A DNA stretch of 16,213 nt from Rickettsiales bacterium (GTDB lineage Bacteria > Pseudomonadota > Alphaproteobacteria > TMED127), in NCBI GenBank assembly GCA_002690875.1, contig NZGH01000036.1:1-16213 (forward strand), given 5' to 3'. Positions 6,336-14,700 of the stretch are shown here, piece by piece. The notes under the pieces were generated by a model. The model did no database searches. It was not told the DNA's origin and worked only from the letters and a program-made list of their open reading frames with translations. A program made the position numbers and the translations under genes. Within the stretch, counting starts at the first letter, position 1, and the number at the start of each line of letters is the position of its first letter.

Positions 6336-8588
6336 ATGACTGATATGCTGAATTCCTATTTCTTTCAGGAAGTAAATACTCCATTTCCAAATCTTAACTC
6401 TATTTTTTCCCACTTTAGAGATGACCCAACTAACGACAGTGTTGGTGCAATTTTAGCAGATTCCATTATTTTTGATAATGAAGGTAGCTTGGCACTTGCA
6501 GTTCATTTTTTTCAGAGTCCGGAGAATAAAACTGAAGTCGGAATTAGTAGCCCTAACTTGCTTGTGTTCTTTGCTCAAAATGAAGATGGGCAATGGGAAC
6601 ATAGTACTCAAATATTAAATTCAAAAGGGCTTTCAAATACAGTTTTACCGGGTTGGGTTCGACAATGGAGTTTGGAGGACCTAAATAATGACGGTTTAAA
6701 TGATATAACTTTTGCTACTAGTTTAGAGGATGGAAGAACAATGCAGATCTCTCCCTCTGAATATCAAACAAATGCAACTGTTTTACTGTCTGGAAATATT
6801 TATCAGGTTTTAGTTCTAGACAGGCAGGATTGGTTGCATGCAGCAAACTCTTCCCCTTCTTCGAGTACAAAATCAGGGATTTCTATATTTAGTGGATTTC
6901 AGCAACATCCTTTTGCGTATATTTTTGACGGTTCTAATCCTACTCTCGAAGTTTTGCCAATTAATGAAGAAGTTCCTCCTATTAACGGAAAACTCGGTGG
7001 AGGAACTATTGAATACTTAGATAATGTAAGTTCAAAAAGTATTAATAAGACTTTTTTTTTCTCAGATATTCAAGGTTTTGATCTCACAGAGGGAGCTAGA
7101 CCAGGTCTTGCAATTCGTGATCATAACCTAAAGACTTGGGATATTATTTTTGGAGAAGTTCCGTTTGATACTGACGATAAAAGAACTCTTCCAACACTTT
7201 CTTGGCTTGGTAATATTGGTGAAACGACTTATTTTAGATTTGGTGATGATTATATACAGTCTGCCACTTATACTGATGCAGAAGAAATTCAAATTTTTCC
7301 AAATGAAGATCCATTAATAGTTGCAAAATATGCAACAGCTCGCTTAAAGGACAGTAGCGTCGACTTTGTCACGGAAGGGACTGATAACGAAGCTGCTACG
7401 TATTTTCATTTTTATGAATTTAATGAAAGTAGTATAAAGATTAAAAATATTACTATTGAGAATGAGAAGATTCATGATAATGCTAACTTTTTTGAAGTGT
7501 TTGACTTCAATAATGACGGGTTTGATGACATTATAGTTAGTAGTTACGATGAGTCAGGACAGCCAATTGTTTATCTCAATACCCAATTAGGAGGTTTTAC
7601 TAGAGCGGATTTAGATTTTTTATTTCCATTATCTTCATTATCAGGATTAGCCTACCAAATGAAAATCATTAACACCGATAATGGAATTTTTGACATAATG
7701 GTTTTTCCTGCAGCCGGTACAAAAAGATCTGAGTTCGGAACTACACCATATGACTGGTTCTACTTTAAAGGGAACTTGCCATTATCGAGCGGCCCAAATT
7801 TTTCAAATCCTGCAATGAGTGGAGAACCTGGGTTTAATGAAGTTTATTATTTGAGTAAATATCCTGACGCACAGAGTGGTATTGATTCTGGTATTTACGA
7901 TAGTGGGCTTGCTTATTATCAATCTATAGGTCAAAACAGGGGTGATTTAACTTTCAACTCAGGCACTGAAATCATTGGATCTAATAGAAATGATGAAATT
8001 AAAACATATGATCTTGGTTCTCTTCAAATTAATGGTGGTGAAGGAGTTGATACTGTTAACTATAGTTCAAACAAATCTTCTTATACAATTGAAAAAATAT
8101 TGACTGTTTGGAATGTTTTAAATACTACTTTACTTACAGAAATGGATGAATTACAAAGTGTTGAAAGAATAAGTTTTCCTGACGGTATTCTTGCACTAGA
8201 TATTGATGCGGGTGATACTGCCGGACAGGCATATAGATTGTACCAAGCAGCTTTTGCCAGGACGCCTGACATGACAGGAGTTGCTTATCATATGAATGAT
8301 ATGGAAGGTAATGGTTTAGCTTTGGAAAATGTTGCTAATAATTTTATTGCGTCACCCGAATTCAAAACAAAGTATGGAGAGAATCCAAGTGATGATGTAT
8401 TTATTGATTTACTTTATCAAAATGTATTAGGAAGATCGGCAGATGCTGATGGACTTGCATTTTATAAGAATCACTTCAATGAAGGAACAATGAGCAGGGC
8501 TGCAGCACTTATCGGCTTTGCAGAATCACCAGAAAATATATCCTTAGTTGCACCACAGATAGAAAACGGTATCTGGATGGCTAGCTGA
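6336..8588 (+). CDS. Secreted-type FG-GAP/VCBS-like protein with DUF4214 domain
   Basis: The 750-residue protein has no N-terminal signal peptide (it starts MTDMLNSYFFQEV), as expected for type I secretion through a C-terminal signal. Two calcium-loop repeats of the FG-GAP/VCBS type are visible: DLNNDGLND (115-123) and DFNNDGFDD (390-398). FNEVYYLSKYPDA (about residue 500), the phrase seen in many secreted DUF4214 proteins, leads into GLAYYQSIGQNRGD. A degenerate RTX-like patch GGEGVDTVNYSS (from about 567) follows. The C-terminal DUF4214 domain (about 620-740) includes AYRLYQAAFARTPDMTG, FIASPEFKTKYG, and LLYQNVLGRSADADGLAFY. The likely role is extracellular or surface-associated Ca2+-dependent structure or adhesion. 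No type I secretion genes occur in the window. Its 3' end converges on the methyltransferase-like trio with only 17 bp between the stops. Confidence 0.88.
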   Translation: MTDMLNSYFFQEVNTPFPNLNSIFSHFRDDPTNDSVGAILADSIIFDNEGSLALAVHFFQSPENKTEVGISSPNLLVFFAQNEDGQWEHSTQILNSKGLSNTVLPGWVRQWSLEDLNNDGLNDITFATSLEDGRTMQISPSEYQTNATVLLSGNIYQVLVLDRQDWLHAANSSPSSSTKSGISIFSGFQQHPFAYIFDGSNPTLEVLPINEEVPPINGKLGGGTIEYLDNVSSKSINKTFFFSDIQGFDLTEGARPGLAIRDHNLKTWDIIFGEVPFDTDDKRTLPTLSWLGNIGETTYFRFGDDYIQSATYTDAEEIQIFPNEDPLIVAKYATARLKDSSVDFVTEGTDNEAATYFHFYEFNESSIKIKNITIENEKIHDNANFFEVFDFNNDGFDDIIVSSYDESGQPIVYLNTQLGGFTRADLDFLFPLSSLSGLAYQMKIINTDNGIFDIMVFPAAGTKRSEFGTTPYDWFYFKGNLPLSSGPNFSNPAMSGEPGFNEVYYLSKYPDAQSGIDSGIYDSGLAYYQSIGQNRGDLTFNSGTEIIGSNRNDEIKTYDLGSLQINGGEGVDTVNYSSNKSSYTIEKILTVWNVLNTTLLTEMDELQSVERISFPDGILALDIDAGDTAGQAYRLYQAAFARTPDMTGVAYHMNDMEGNGLALENVANNFIASPEFKTKYGENPSDDVFIDLLYQNVLGRSADADGLAFYKNHFNEGTMSRAAALIGFAESPENISLVAPQIENGIWMAS

Positions 8589-8605
8589 AACTAGTTGGGT
8601 CATTA

Positions 8606-9565
8606 TTACCCTTGATCATGATCTATCTCAAAAAGTTTTCTAATTGAAAATCCATGAGAAAATATTTCTATAAAGTCCCAAACGACTTCTTTATTAAAAG
8701 CATTCCCTTCTTTTAAATATGCTTGAAGCGTAAATTTTGCTTCTGAAAATCTTTTTTGTGAGTACAACCACTGAATTTTTGCTAATGTTAGACGTGGAAG
8801 AAATTGGTGGTTGCGGTCAATTTGAATCTTGGAACACTCTTTTATTGCTATGTCAAAGTATTTGGAAACTTTGCCATGATTTTGCATAATAAGATCTATT
8901 TCAAGAATGTCTTCTTTTGTCGGTGACCTTAATACCTTAGTAACAAGAGATGAAGCAGCAGAACACTCTAAAGAAATAAAATTTTTTTCTATAAGAATGG
9001 CTACTACTAAAATCAAAGACCCTGACCAATGATAAAAGAAATCTTGGAAAATAACCGTACAATGTAATTTTACTTTAGGGAAGAATCTATATAAAATAAT
9101 TTTAAACTCTTCGTAGTATTTTGGGCTATCAATGTGCATTAAAGCAATCGAATTCTCAGGGGGTTGACTGTCTAACAATTCACTTTTAACACTTACGAGC
9201 AATTTCGAATCAATGTATGGCTGTAAATAATGTTTAAAAACTGATTCAAAATCAACTCTGTTTCCCTCATCTTTTACTAAGTGTAATACTTTAGCCTCTT
9301 TAGCATAAGCCTTAACATGCGGGGCAAACCAACCCTCAATATCACATTCAAAGGAGTCGTATGTATAAAAAAGACATTTACTAGTAAAACTTGGGTTGGC
9401 AGATAAACCTTGTGCGATACAATTAGTGCTTCTGCCAAAAAAAGCACCGAATTCAACGACACAGTCTTCCTTGTTTAATGAAATTTGTTTTGCTTGCTCA
9501 TACAACATTTTTCTTTCATTAGGCTCTATCATGCCTGGAATTTTTTGTGCTTCCTCGTAATTCAT
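8606..9565 (-). CDS. Methyltransferase-like protein, paralogue A (third in operon)
   Basis: This 319-residue protein's N-terminal half resembles class I SAM methyltransferases of the Methyltransf_24/TylF-like type. The glycine motif VVEFGAFFGRST is at 36-47, FYTYDSFEC at 66-74, the acidic motif MHIDSPKYYEE (143-153) is where the family has ID.DH.Y, and VIFQDFFYHW at 171-180. The C-terminal half (about 220-319) is helical and TPR-like (LAKIQWLYSQKRFSEAKFTL, closing with GFSIRKLFEID). It is about half identical by eye to the first gene of the operon. It is the most promoter-distal member: its ATG lies 8 bp after the stop of paralogue B, with no clear Shine-Dalgarno, suggesting translational coupling. 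The real substrate, and whether it methylates at all, are unknown. Confidence 0.75.
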   Translation of the reverse strand: MNYEEAQKIPGMIEPNERKMLYEQAKQISLNKEDCVVEFGAFFGRSTNCIAQGLSANPSFTSKCLFYTYDSFECDIEGWFAPHVKAYAKEAKVLHLVKDEGNRVDFESVFKHYLQPYIDSKLLVSVKSELLDSQPPENSIALMHIDSPKYYEEFKIILYRFFPKVKLHCTVIFQDFFYHWSGSLILVVAILIEKNFISLECSAASSLVTKVLRSPTKEDILEIDLIMQNHGKVSKYFDIAIKECSKIQIDRNHQFLPRLTLAKIQWLYSQKRFSEAKFTLQAYLKEGNAFNKEVVWDFIEIFSHGFSIRKLFEIDHDQG

Positions 9566-9573
9566 AATATTAT

Positions 9574-10557
9574 TTATTTTTTTTCAATTTTATTCATTTG
9601 AGAAACTGAAAAGCCACTACCCATAAGATCTAAGTATGGGTCTATAACTTTTGCTATTTTGGACGAGAAATCACCATCTTTAAAATATTCAATCATTGAG
9701 TTCCTAGCTTCAGTATATTCTCCTTTTTCAAATAGACACTGCATTTTAGCCAACAATATAATTGGAAGATAATTATTCATTTTTTCTACATTCTTTTTTC
9801 TACACTTATCAATAAGATCATCAAATAAAGTCAAATATTTATTTTCGTTGTTTATAATTAAATCTAGATCTATTAGGTCTGTATTATTAGGAATTTTGTT
9901 TACTTTACACACCAGGCTCCTACTTCGAAAATCATCGATTATTAGACATTCTTTTTTTATAAGTACACTTACGACCAACATCAAAGATGCTGACCAATGA
10001 TTAAAAAAATCAGCAAAAATAACTAAGCAACCAATTTTAGTTTTAGGTAAGAATCTGAAGATTACCGGTTTAAACTCAAAATAAATTTTCGATATATTGA
10101 ATAGGATTAGAGCGATTTCTTTATTTTTTGGTGGTTGAATAGTTTTGTTATCAGCTACAGTAGATATAATTTTTATATTATCACTGTAGGATTTTAAATA
10201 ATGATTAAATATTTCATTGTAGTTAACATAGATGTTCTTTTTGAATTCTGAGCGTTTTGTGTATTTTAAAAGATCTGTAACATTGCCTTTTTTTGCAAGA
10301 TTTAATATTTGGGTTGATAAAGAGTTATTAATGCTGCATTCAAAAGCGTCAAAGGAATATAAAGTCTTTTTGTGATCATACGAGGTGTTAAGTTTTAATC
10401 CCTTGCAGAGTGCGTACGTACTCTTTCCAAATAAAGGTCCAATTTCTACCAATATATTTTTTTCATCTAGATTAATACATTTTGAAAGCTCAAATAATAA
10501 TTTTTCTTCATCATCATCCAACAATCCAGGAATTAAAACTTGAGTGTCATTTATCAT
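9574..10557 (-). CDS. Methyltransferase-like protein, divergent paralogue B with lost acidic motif
   Basis: Aligned with its two neighbours it keeps the glycine motif (ILVEIGPLFGKST), LYSFDAFEC and the C-terminal helical half ending GFSVSQMNKIE. The block that reads IDSPKYYEE in both paralogues is replaced by FNISKIYFEF, and QDFFYHW by ADFFNHW. The acidic residue expected to bind metal or substrate is therefore gone. It also carries an insertion of about 10 residues before the acidic motif region (KRSEFKKNIYVNYNEIF area). A longer frame begins at TTG 10566, but the ATG at 10557 sits directly after TTTGGAAAAA, a better ribosome site, so 10557 is chosen (327 residues). It may be a non-catalytic partner of A and C, or a decaying copy; the intact 327-codon frame favours retained function. 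Confidence 0.7.
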   Translation of the reverse strand: MINDTQVLIPGLLDDDEEKLLFELSKCINLDEKNILVEIGPLFGKSTYALCKGLKLNTSYDHKKTLYSFDAFECSINNSLSTQILNLAKKGNVTDLLKYTKRSEFKKNIYVNYNEIFNHYLKSYSDNIKIISTVADNKTIQPPKNKEIALILFNISKIYFEFKPVIFRFLPKTKIGCLVIFADFFNHWSASLMLVVSVLIKKECLIIDDFRSRSLVCKVNKIPNNTDLIDLDLIINNENKYLTLFDDLIDKCRKKNVEKMNNYLPIILLAKMQCLFEKGEYTEARNSMIEYFKDGDFSSKIAKVIDPYLDLMGSGFSVSQMNKIEKK

Positions 10558-10629
10558 TTTTTCCAAATATTAATGATGTTTGTGTGTGTTTGATAATTAC
10601 TTATAATAACAATAATTTAAAAATCATTT

Positions 10630-11658
10630 TTAAATTTTTGATTCTTCTTTTTTGAATTTTCCAGCTCCTGATAATGTTTCTTGTTTCTCTATGCTTTGAT
10701 CCATTTCGAACAAACGTCTAATTGAAAACCCAAAACCCAAAAGTTCAAGAAATGTATCAACTAATCTTAAGTGAAAAGGGTTGCCGTCTTTAAGATATTT
10801 AATAATAGTGTAACGTGCATCTTTGTATTTTTTTCTTTGATAAAGCCACTGAATTTGAGCAAGAGTGATCTTTGGAAGAAAAAATTCAGGTTTATCTAAA
10901 GTTTCGATTTTGCAACGGTTAATAACAAGTTCAAAAAATCTAAAGCAATCTTCCTCGTCTTTCATTTGTTCATCCAATTCTTTAATATCTTGCTCATTGG
11001 GTACTTTTATGATTTGACATAATAATGATGAAGCAGCAGACCCTTGAATTGAGATAAAGCCTCTATCAATTAATATTGCAACAGGTAAAATAATGGTAGC
11101 AGACCACTGATAGAAAAAATCTTGAAATACAATAAATCCATTAACTTTAGTTAGTGGTAAAAACTTTTCTAAAATTATTTTTAATTCTTCATAGTATTTT
11201 GGACTATCAATTTGCAATAAAGGAATTTTGCCTGCAGGTGGTTCACTATTAAGAAGCTCACTTTTAATGCTTTTGACAATCCCAGCTTCAATATAATCTT
11301 TCATAAAATGATAAAAAACTTTTTCAAAATTAACTATTTCACCCTCTGTTTTTACCAACTCTGAAACTTCTGCTTTTTTTGCATGAAGTAAAACTTGAGG
11401 GCCAAACCAACCATTTTTATTGCACTCAAATGAATCGTAAGTATAAAAGTTACATTTATCTCCGAAGGTGGAATTAGCTTTTAAACCTTGAGCAATACAA
11501 TTTGTACTTTGCCCGAAAAATGGACCAAACTCTATTATCGAGTCTCCATCTTCCAGAGGTAATGTTTGTGCAATAACGTAAAGCAACTTTTTTTCAGACT
11601 CCTCAATCATTCCTGGAATATTATTAGCTTCATCCAGACTCATTTTTTCTAAATCCAT
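10630..11658 (-). CDS. Methyltransferase-like protein, paralogue C (first in operon)
   Basis: A 342-residue protein with the same layout as paralogue A: IIEFGPFFGQST (41-52), FYTYDSFEC (71-79), LLQIDSPKYYEELK (147-160), IVFQDFFYQW (176-185), and the C-terminal TPR-like region with LAQIQWLYQRKKYKDARYTI and GFSIRRLFEMD. It has a unique Lys/Glu-rich tail of about 20 residues. Class I SAM methyltransferase fold is inferred from the N-terminal motifs. Start 11658 is preferred because AAGG lies seven bases upstream; an internal ATG at 11643 would line up better with the N-terminus of paralogue A. It leads the three-gene operon, 72 bp ahead of paralogue B. No close family name is recognised. Confidence 0.75.
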   Translation of the reverse strand: MDLEKMSLDEANNIPGMIEESEKKLLYVIAQTLPLEDGDSIIEFGPFFGQSTNCIAQGLKANSTFGDKCNFYTYDSFECNKNGWFGPQVLLHAKKAEVSELVKTEGEIVNFEKVFYHFMKDYIEAGIVKSIKSELLNSEPPAGKIPLLQIDSPKYYEELKIILEKFLPLTKVNGFIVFQDFFYQWSATIILPVAILIDRGFISIQGSAASSLLCQIIKVPNEQDIKELDEQMKDEEDCFRFFELVINRCKIETLDKPEFFLPKITLAQIQWLYQRKKYKDARYTIIKYLKDGNPFHLRLVDTFLELLGFGFSIRRLFEMDQSIEKQETLSGAGKFKKEESKI

Positions 11659-11718
11659 TTTTATACCTTTTTCTGTTTTTTACTCAATAAATTATTATTA
11701 ATTTAAGAAAATAAAAAA

Positions 11719-11746
11719 TATATATTTCAACGAATTGATGCATCAA
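11719..11746 (-). promoter_or_regulatory. Candidate promoter of the methyltransferase-like trio, overlapping a palindrome
   Basis: On the minus strand TTGATG (11741-11746) and TATATA (11719-11724) are 16 bp apart, about 60 bp before the start of paralogue C. The -35 hexamer is one half of a perfect 12-bp palindrome TTGATGCATCAA (11735-11746), which could be an operator. Both elements are short and AT-rich, so this is tentative. Confidence 0.35.
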
Positions 11747-11775
11747 AGAATTACAGTTTAAAATATTTTTTAAAT

Positions 11776-12891
11776 ATGAAATTTAATTATTTTTTCCCCC
11801 TTATATCTTTGCTTCCCGTTTAATTTATACGCTCATGACTTAAAGAGCAATTTGGTTTTTCTCATCAATGTTAATGATTTAAAATTGATTATACCAACAG
11901 AGGTAAAACTCCGACATTAAAAAAAACTTGCAATGGAAGGTTCGTATGCTGAAGTAATTATTATAGTATTTCCAACTTTAACTTCTCCATACCATCGTAA
12001 ATAACTTTATGATTAATCCCAACATTCCAAATCAAATTTTTAAATTAGCAAATCGGGATACTTTCACAATTCCAGTTTGGTTGGATGATGGGGTTCCAAT
12101 TTGGACTACTATGCAGAATTATAATTAAATAATTTCCACATTGTTTTGGCCAGGCTCAGGAGTGACTATTCGAAATATACAACTAAGAGACTGGTTAAAC
12201 TATGATTATAATATGTCATCGTCTAGACAGACCGATAAATTGATCTCTTGGTTGCAGGATTTAACATAGAGAAAGCCGAATCAAGTTACACTTTATCTTC
12301 TGAGGTAGATTCGGCAGGACATAAATACGGCAATCAATCAGTTGAATTAAACAACGCTTTAACTAGCGTAGACAAATCTATTAATTATTTGTTGTGTTTA
12401 ATTAAGAAAATGGTAACTTACAATAATTCCAATTTCATAATAGTTTAACACCACGAAATGTCTCTCGTGTCATACAATCAAAGATTCAACTCCAATTATC
12501 TAGCTAAAAAGTTCCCTAAGGTAAAATGGTACTGGTTCTGTGGAGCTTCGGGATTAAATTTTAATAGTGAAAAAAAATTTACTGGCCTCACTAAATAAAA
12601 AAAAGTACCAGACGTGTTGTACTAAAAAATAATATTCCGAAAACTTATAGAGTGACAACTCATTCAAGGTTTCCAGATATAGTTTGTTTATAAAATATTG
12701 GTTAGATAATTGAAAATAACTTTCCAAGTTATTTTACAAAGGAATGCCATGGTTCCGACCCAAATCATAGAAAAAAGTATCGAATACTAATTTCAAATGG
12801 AAGAATAATTAAAAACAAAAGAATTAATTTAGCAAATATTTTGGATGTTTATCATTTGTTATGAGATTTGCTTGATTTGCAGTCAAAATAA
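11776..12891 (+). pseudogene. Decayed ENPP-type nucleotide pyrophosphatase/phosphodiesterase
   Basis: Family landmarks of type I phosphodiesterase/nucleotide pyrophosphatase (alkaline phosphatase superfamily) appear in order across frames. There is a signal-like start MKFNYFFPLISLLPV ending in TAA (11821-11823). LVFLINVND replaces the metal-binding SIDG. An 8-A run (11919-11926) needs one A removed to join PTLKKLAMEGSYAE. VFPTLTSPYH (from about 11966) keeps the nucleophile Thr but has PNH changed to PYH. About 16 codons are missing near 11996-12004. Then NFMINPNIPNQIFKLANRD, VWLDDGVPIW, a TAA (12126-12128), FWPGSGVTI, a TAG (12267-12269), a 1-base loss near 12297-12299, EVDSAGHKYGNQS with the zinc ligands, FIIV then TAA and HHEM for SDHGM, KNNIPKTYRVTTHSRFPDI, CHGSDPN and ILDVYHLL, followed by TGA (12862-12864). 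The old reading frame may run on to about 12950. No product is possible; 12248-12448 is only a surviving fragment. Confidence 0.88.
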
Positions 12892-12971
12892 AATATAGAA
12901 GCAAATTTTTCAGTGAAAAAATTATACAATCAAATCTACCAATTAAATGAGCAGCGACTATTTCCATGTTC

Positions 12972-13847
12972 TCAAAAAACAGTAAGTTTATTTATTGGCA
13001 TTTCGAACAATGCTTTATTTTGTGAATTGGCATTGTCTATGAAAAATTTTTCAAGATCCTTTAACATTTTTAACCTGTTATTATCTGATAAAGCATAGGT
13101 TGCATAAAAGAATCCTGAGACTTCTAAAGCAAGTGACAAAGGGTCGCCCCTGATTTCTAAAACGTCCGATTCGATACTAACATATGATTCTTTAAATATA
13201 CTTTTGACTAAAGGTAATAATTTATCAGGGCATCTTGACCTTGTGTCACCTAATTCGAAAGAACTATAATTCGAAAACTCTTTATTTGCCCAACTGTAAA
13301 TCAATTCGTGAACATCCCTATAGCCCGATAATAAATTAAAATCCCCATCGATTATTGCAGAAAATATTCCGTTAATCTTAAGAACTCTTCTAATCTCTTT
13401 TAAAACCGGCTCCAATGGATTCATTAGAGGTAGAGCCCAATGACATAAGACGACGTCGATGTAATTTACAGGAATGAAATCAAGATTTTGTGCATACGCT
13501 TTGTAAAACATCGTTTTTTTATTTTTTATCCTTTTTTTTGCAACATTCAATTCGTCATCACTCATATCAACACCAATAAGTGTCAAATTTTCACCAAATT
13601 TTTGAATACAAAGTTCTAATAAAGGTCCACTACCACATGCTAAATCTAAAACAACTTTGTGTTTTTGTGGTTCAATAATTTCGGCAAGCCATTGGTAGCT
13701 GGATCTTCCATGTTTATTAACACTTTTTTTTGCACAGCTTTCAGTAAATCCAGGATTTGACCTGTGCACTGTCTTAAGGTGATGAATTAAATTAGAGCTA
13801 TTGGAATTTTCCTCTGCTAATAATTTCCTTAACCAATATCTATTCAT
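12972..13847 (-). CDS. Class I SAM-dependent methyltransferase (UbiE/Methyltransf_11-like)
   Basis: The SAM-binding motif VVLDLACGSGPLLEL is followed by GVDMSDDELNVAKKR (motif II with acidic end), AQNLDFIPVNYIDVVLCHWAL (motif III/IV region) and EIRRVLKINGIFSAII (motif V), a complete class I core in the middle of about 290 residues. The substrate is unknown; C-, O- or N-methylation cannot be told apart. A longer frame starts at TTG 13859, but the ATG at 13847 is the more natural start (291 residues, MNRYWLRKLL). No Shine-Dalgarno is seen, so translation may be coupled to the gene just upstream, whose stop is 16 bp away. It is the last gene of the MFS-dioxygenase-methyltransferase operon, and its 3' end abuts the ENPP pseudogene on the other strand. 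Confidence 0.85.
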   Translation of the reverse strand: MNRYWLRKLLAEENSNSSNLIHHLKTVHRSNPGFTESCAKKSVNKHGRSSYQWLAEIIEPQKHKVVLDLACGSGPLLELCIQKFGENLTLIGVDMSDDELNVAKKRIKNKKTMFYKAYAQNLDFIPVNYIDVVLCHWALPLMNPLEPVLKEIRRVLKINGIFSAIIDGDFNLLSGYRDVHELIYSWANKEFSNYSSFELGDTRSRCPDKLLPLVKSIFKESYVSIESDVLEIRGDPLSLALEVSGFFYATYALSDNNRLKMLKDLEKFFIDNANSQNKALFEMPINKLTVF

Positions 13848-13863
13848 ATTAAACAACAAAAAA

Positions 13864-14700
13864 TTATTTTTTTTTAAAAAAAATAAGTGATATTTCTTGA
13901 GGAAATTGCCACATATTTTTATTGTAATGTTTGTGCAAATATCTTTCTGTTATTGGGTGACTTAACATTTCTTGTAAACTAACATTATCATTAAAAACAC
14001 AGCGTTGTAGATATCCTTCTAATTGCTTTGCATTTTTATCAGATGTACTGTTAAGGTAATTCAAATACTTTACAGAATAGTCAATACCTAAGTTTTCAAA
14101 AACATCAATGATTTCTTCAGCTGTTGTGAAATTTGAACTGAGGTTGTTTCCAAAAGCTTGAAGAAAGGAGTCATAAAATTTTATGTAGTGAGAGTTTCGA
14201 GTGGCGTGCGCAATAAACCCCCAGCCTTTAAGGCTAAAAAGCATATTTTCAATTGCAGAACTTAATTCATCCTTAGGCAATGCATAAAGTGCATGTGTGG
14301 CCCAAACTATATCAAAAAAGTTTTTTTCTCCATTAAAATTTTGTAAAGTCGTTTCATATGTATTATCTAAAATAAAAGGGGGTTTAAGAACTTTTGCAGC
14401 TTCTTTAATGGAAAATGACGATGGATCCAGAAGTGAATAGCTAATTGAATGGTTATTTTCTTTACTTAGTTTTGAGAATTTAAGAAGTGCTTGAGGAAAT
14501 TTTCCAGAACCGCATGCAATGTCAAGAAGTTTAATTTGTTTGTACCCAACTTGAGTTGAGTAGTTTTTGAGCCATAAGTCCCAATCTTTGGACTTAGCTA
14601 AATGTTCATAATCAACTGTAGCAAGTGAATAAAAATCAATCATTTCTTCTCTATTTTTTTCACTCCAATGTTCACAACTACGAATAAAATTATCAGACAT
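13864..14700 (-). CDS. Class I SAM-dependent methyltransferase
   Basis: A 278-residue enzyme with motif I LLDIACGSGKF at 58-68, YSLLDPSSFSIKEA (88-101) as motif II, and FFDIVWATHALYALP (128-142), then LKGWGFIAHATRN around the fifth strand. The C-terminal third is unlike the common families and may bind substrate. A strong Shine-Dalgarno (AGAGGAG) lies inside the end of the dioxygenase gene, and the ATG overlaps that gene by 8 bp, so the two are translationally coupled. The downstream methyltransferase is not a close paralogue of this one, suggesting two different methylation steps or acceptors. Substrate unknown. Confidence 0.85.
   Translation of the reverse strand: MSDNFIRSCEHWSEKNREEMIDFYSLATVDYEHLAKSKDWDLWLKNYSTQVGYKQIKLLDIACGSGKFPQALLKFSKLSKENNHSISYSLLDPSSFSIKEAAKVLKPPFILDNTYETTLQNFNGEKNFFDIVWATHALYALPKDELSSAIENMLFSLKGWGFIAHATRNSHYIKFYDSFLQAFGNNLSSNFTTAEEIIDVFENLGIDYSVKYLNYLNSTSDKNAKQLEGYLQRCVFNDNVSLQEMLSHPITERYLHKHYNKNMWQFPQEISLIFFKKK

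Noticed and set aside
8597..8623. Small GGGT/ACCC hairpin and GATCATGATC palindrome between the convergent DUF4214 and trio genes
   Set aside because: The stem is only 4 bp with no T tract, and the palindrome lies in the 3' coding end of paralogue A; too weak to call a bidirectional terminator.
12248..12448. Plus-strand 66-codon ORF
   Set aside because: It is one surviving frame segment of the ENPP pseudogene (EVDSAGHKYG to FIIV), not an independent gene.
12913..13098. Plus-strand 61-codon ORF with a GTG start
   Set aside because: It begins in what may be the C-terminal tail of the ENPP fossil and then runs antisense into an intact methyltransferase gene; no ribosome site or family motif.
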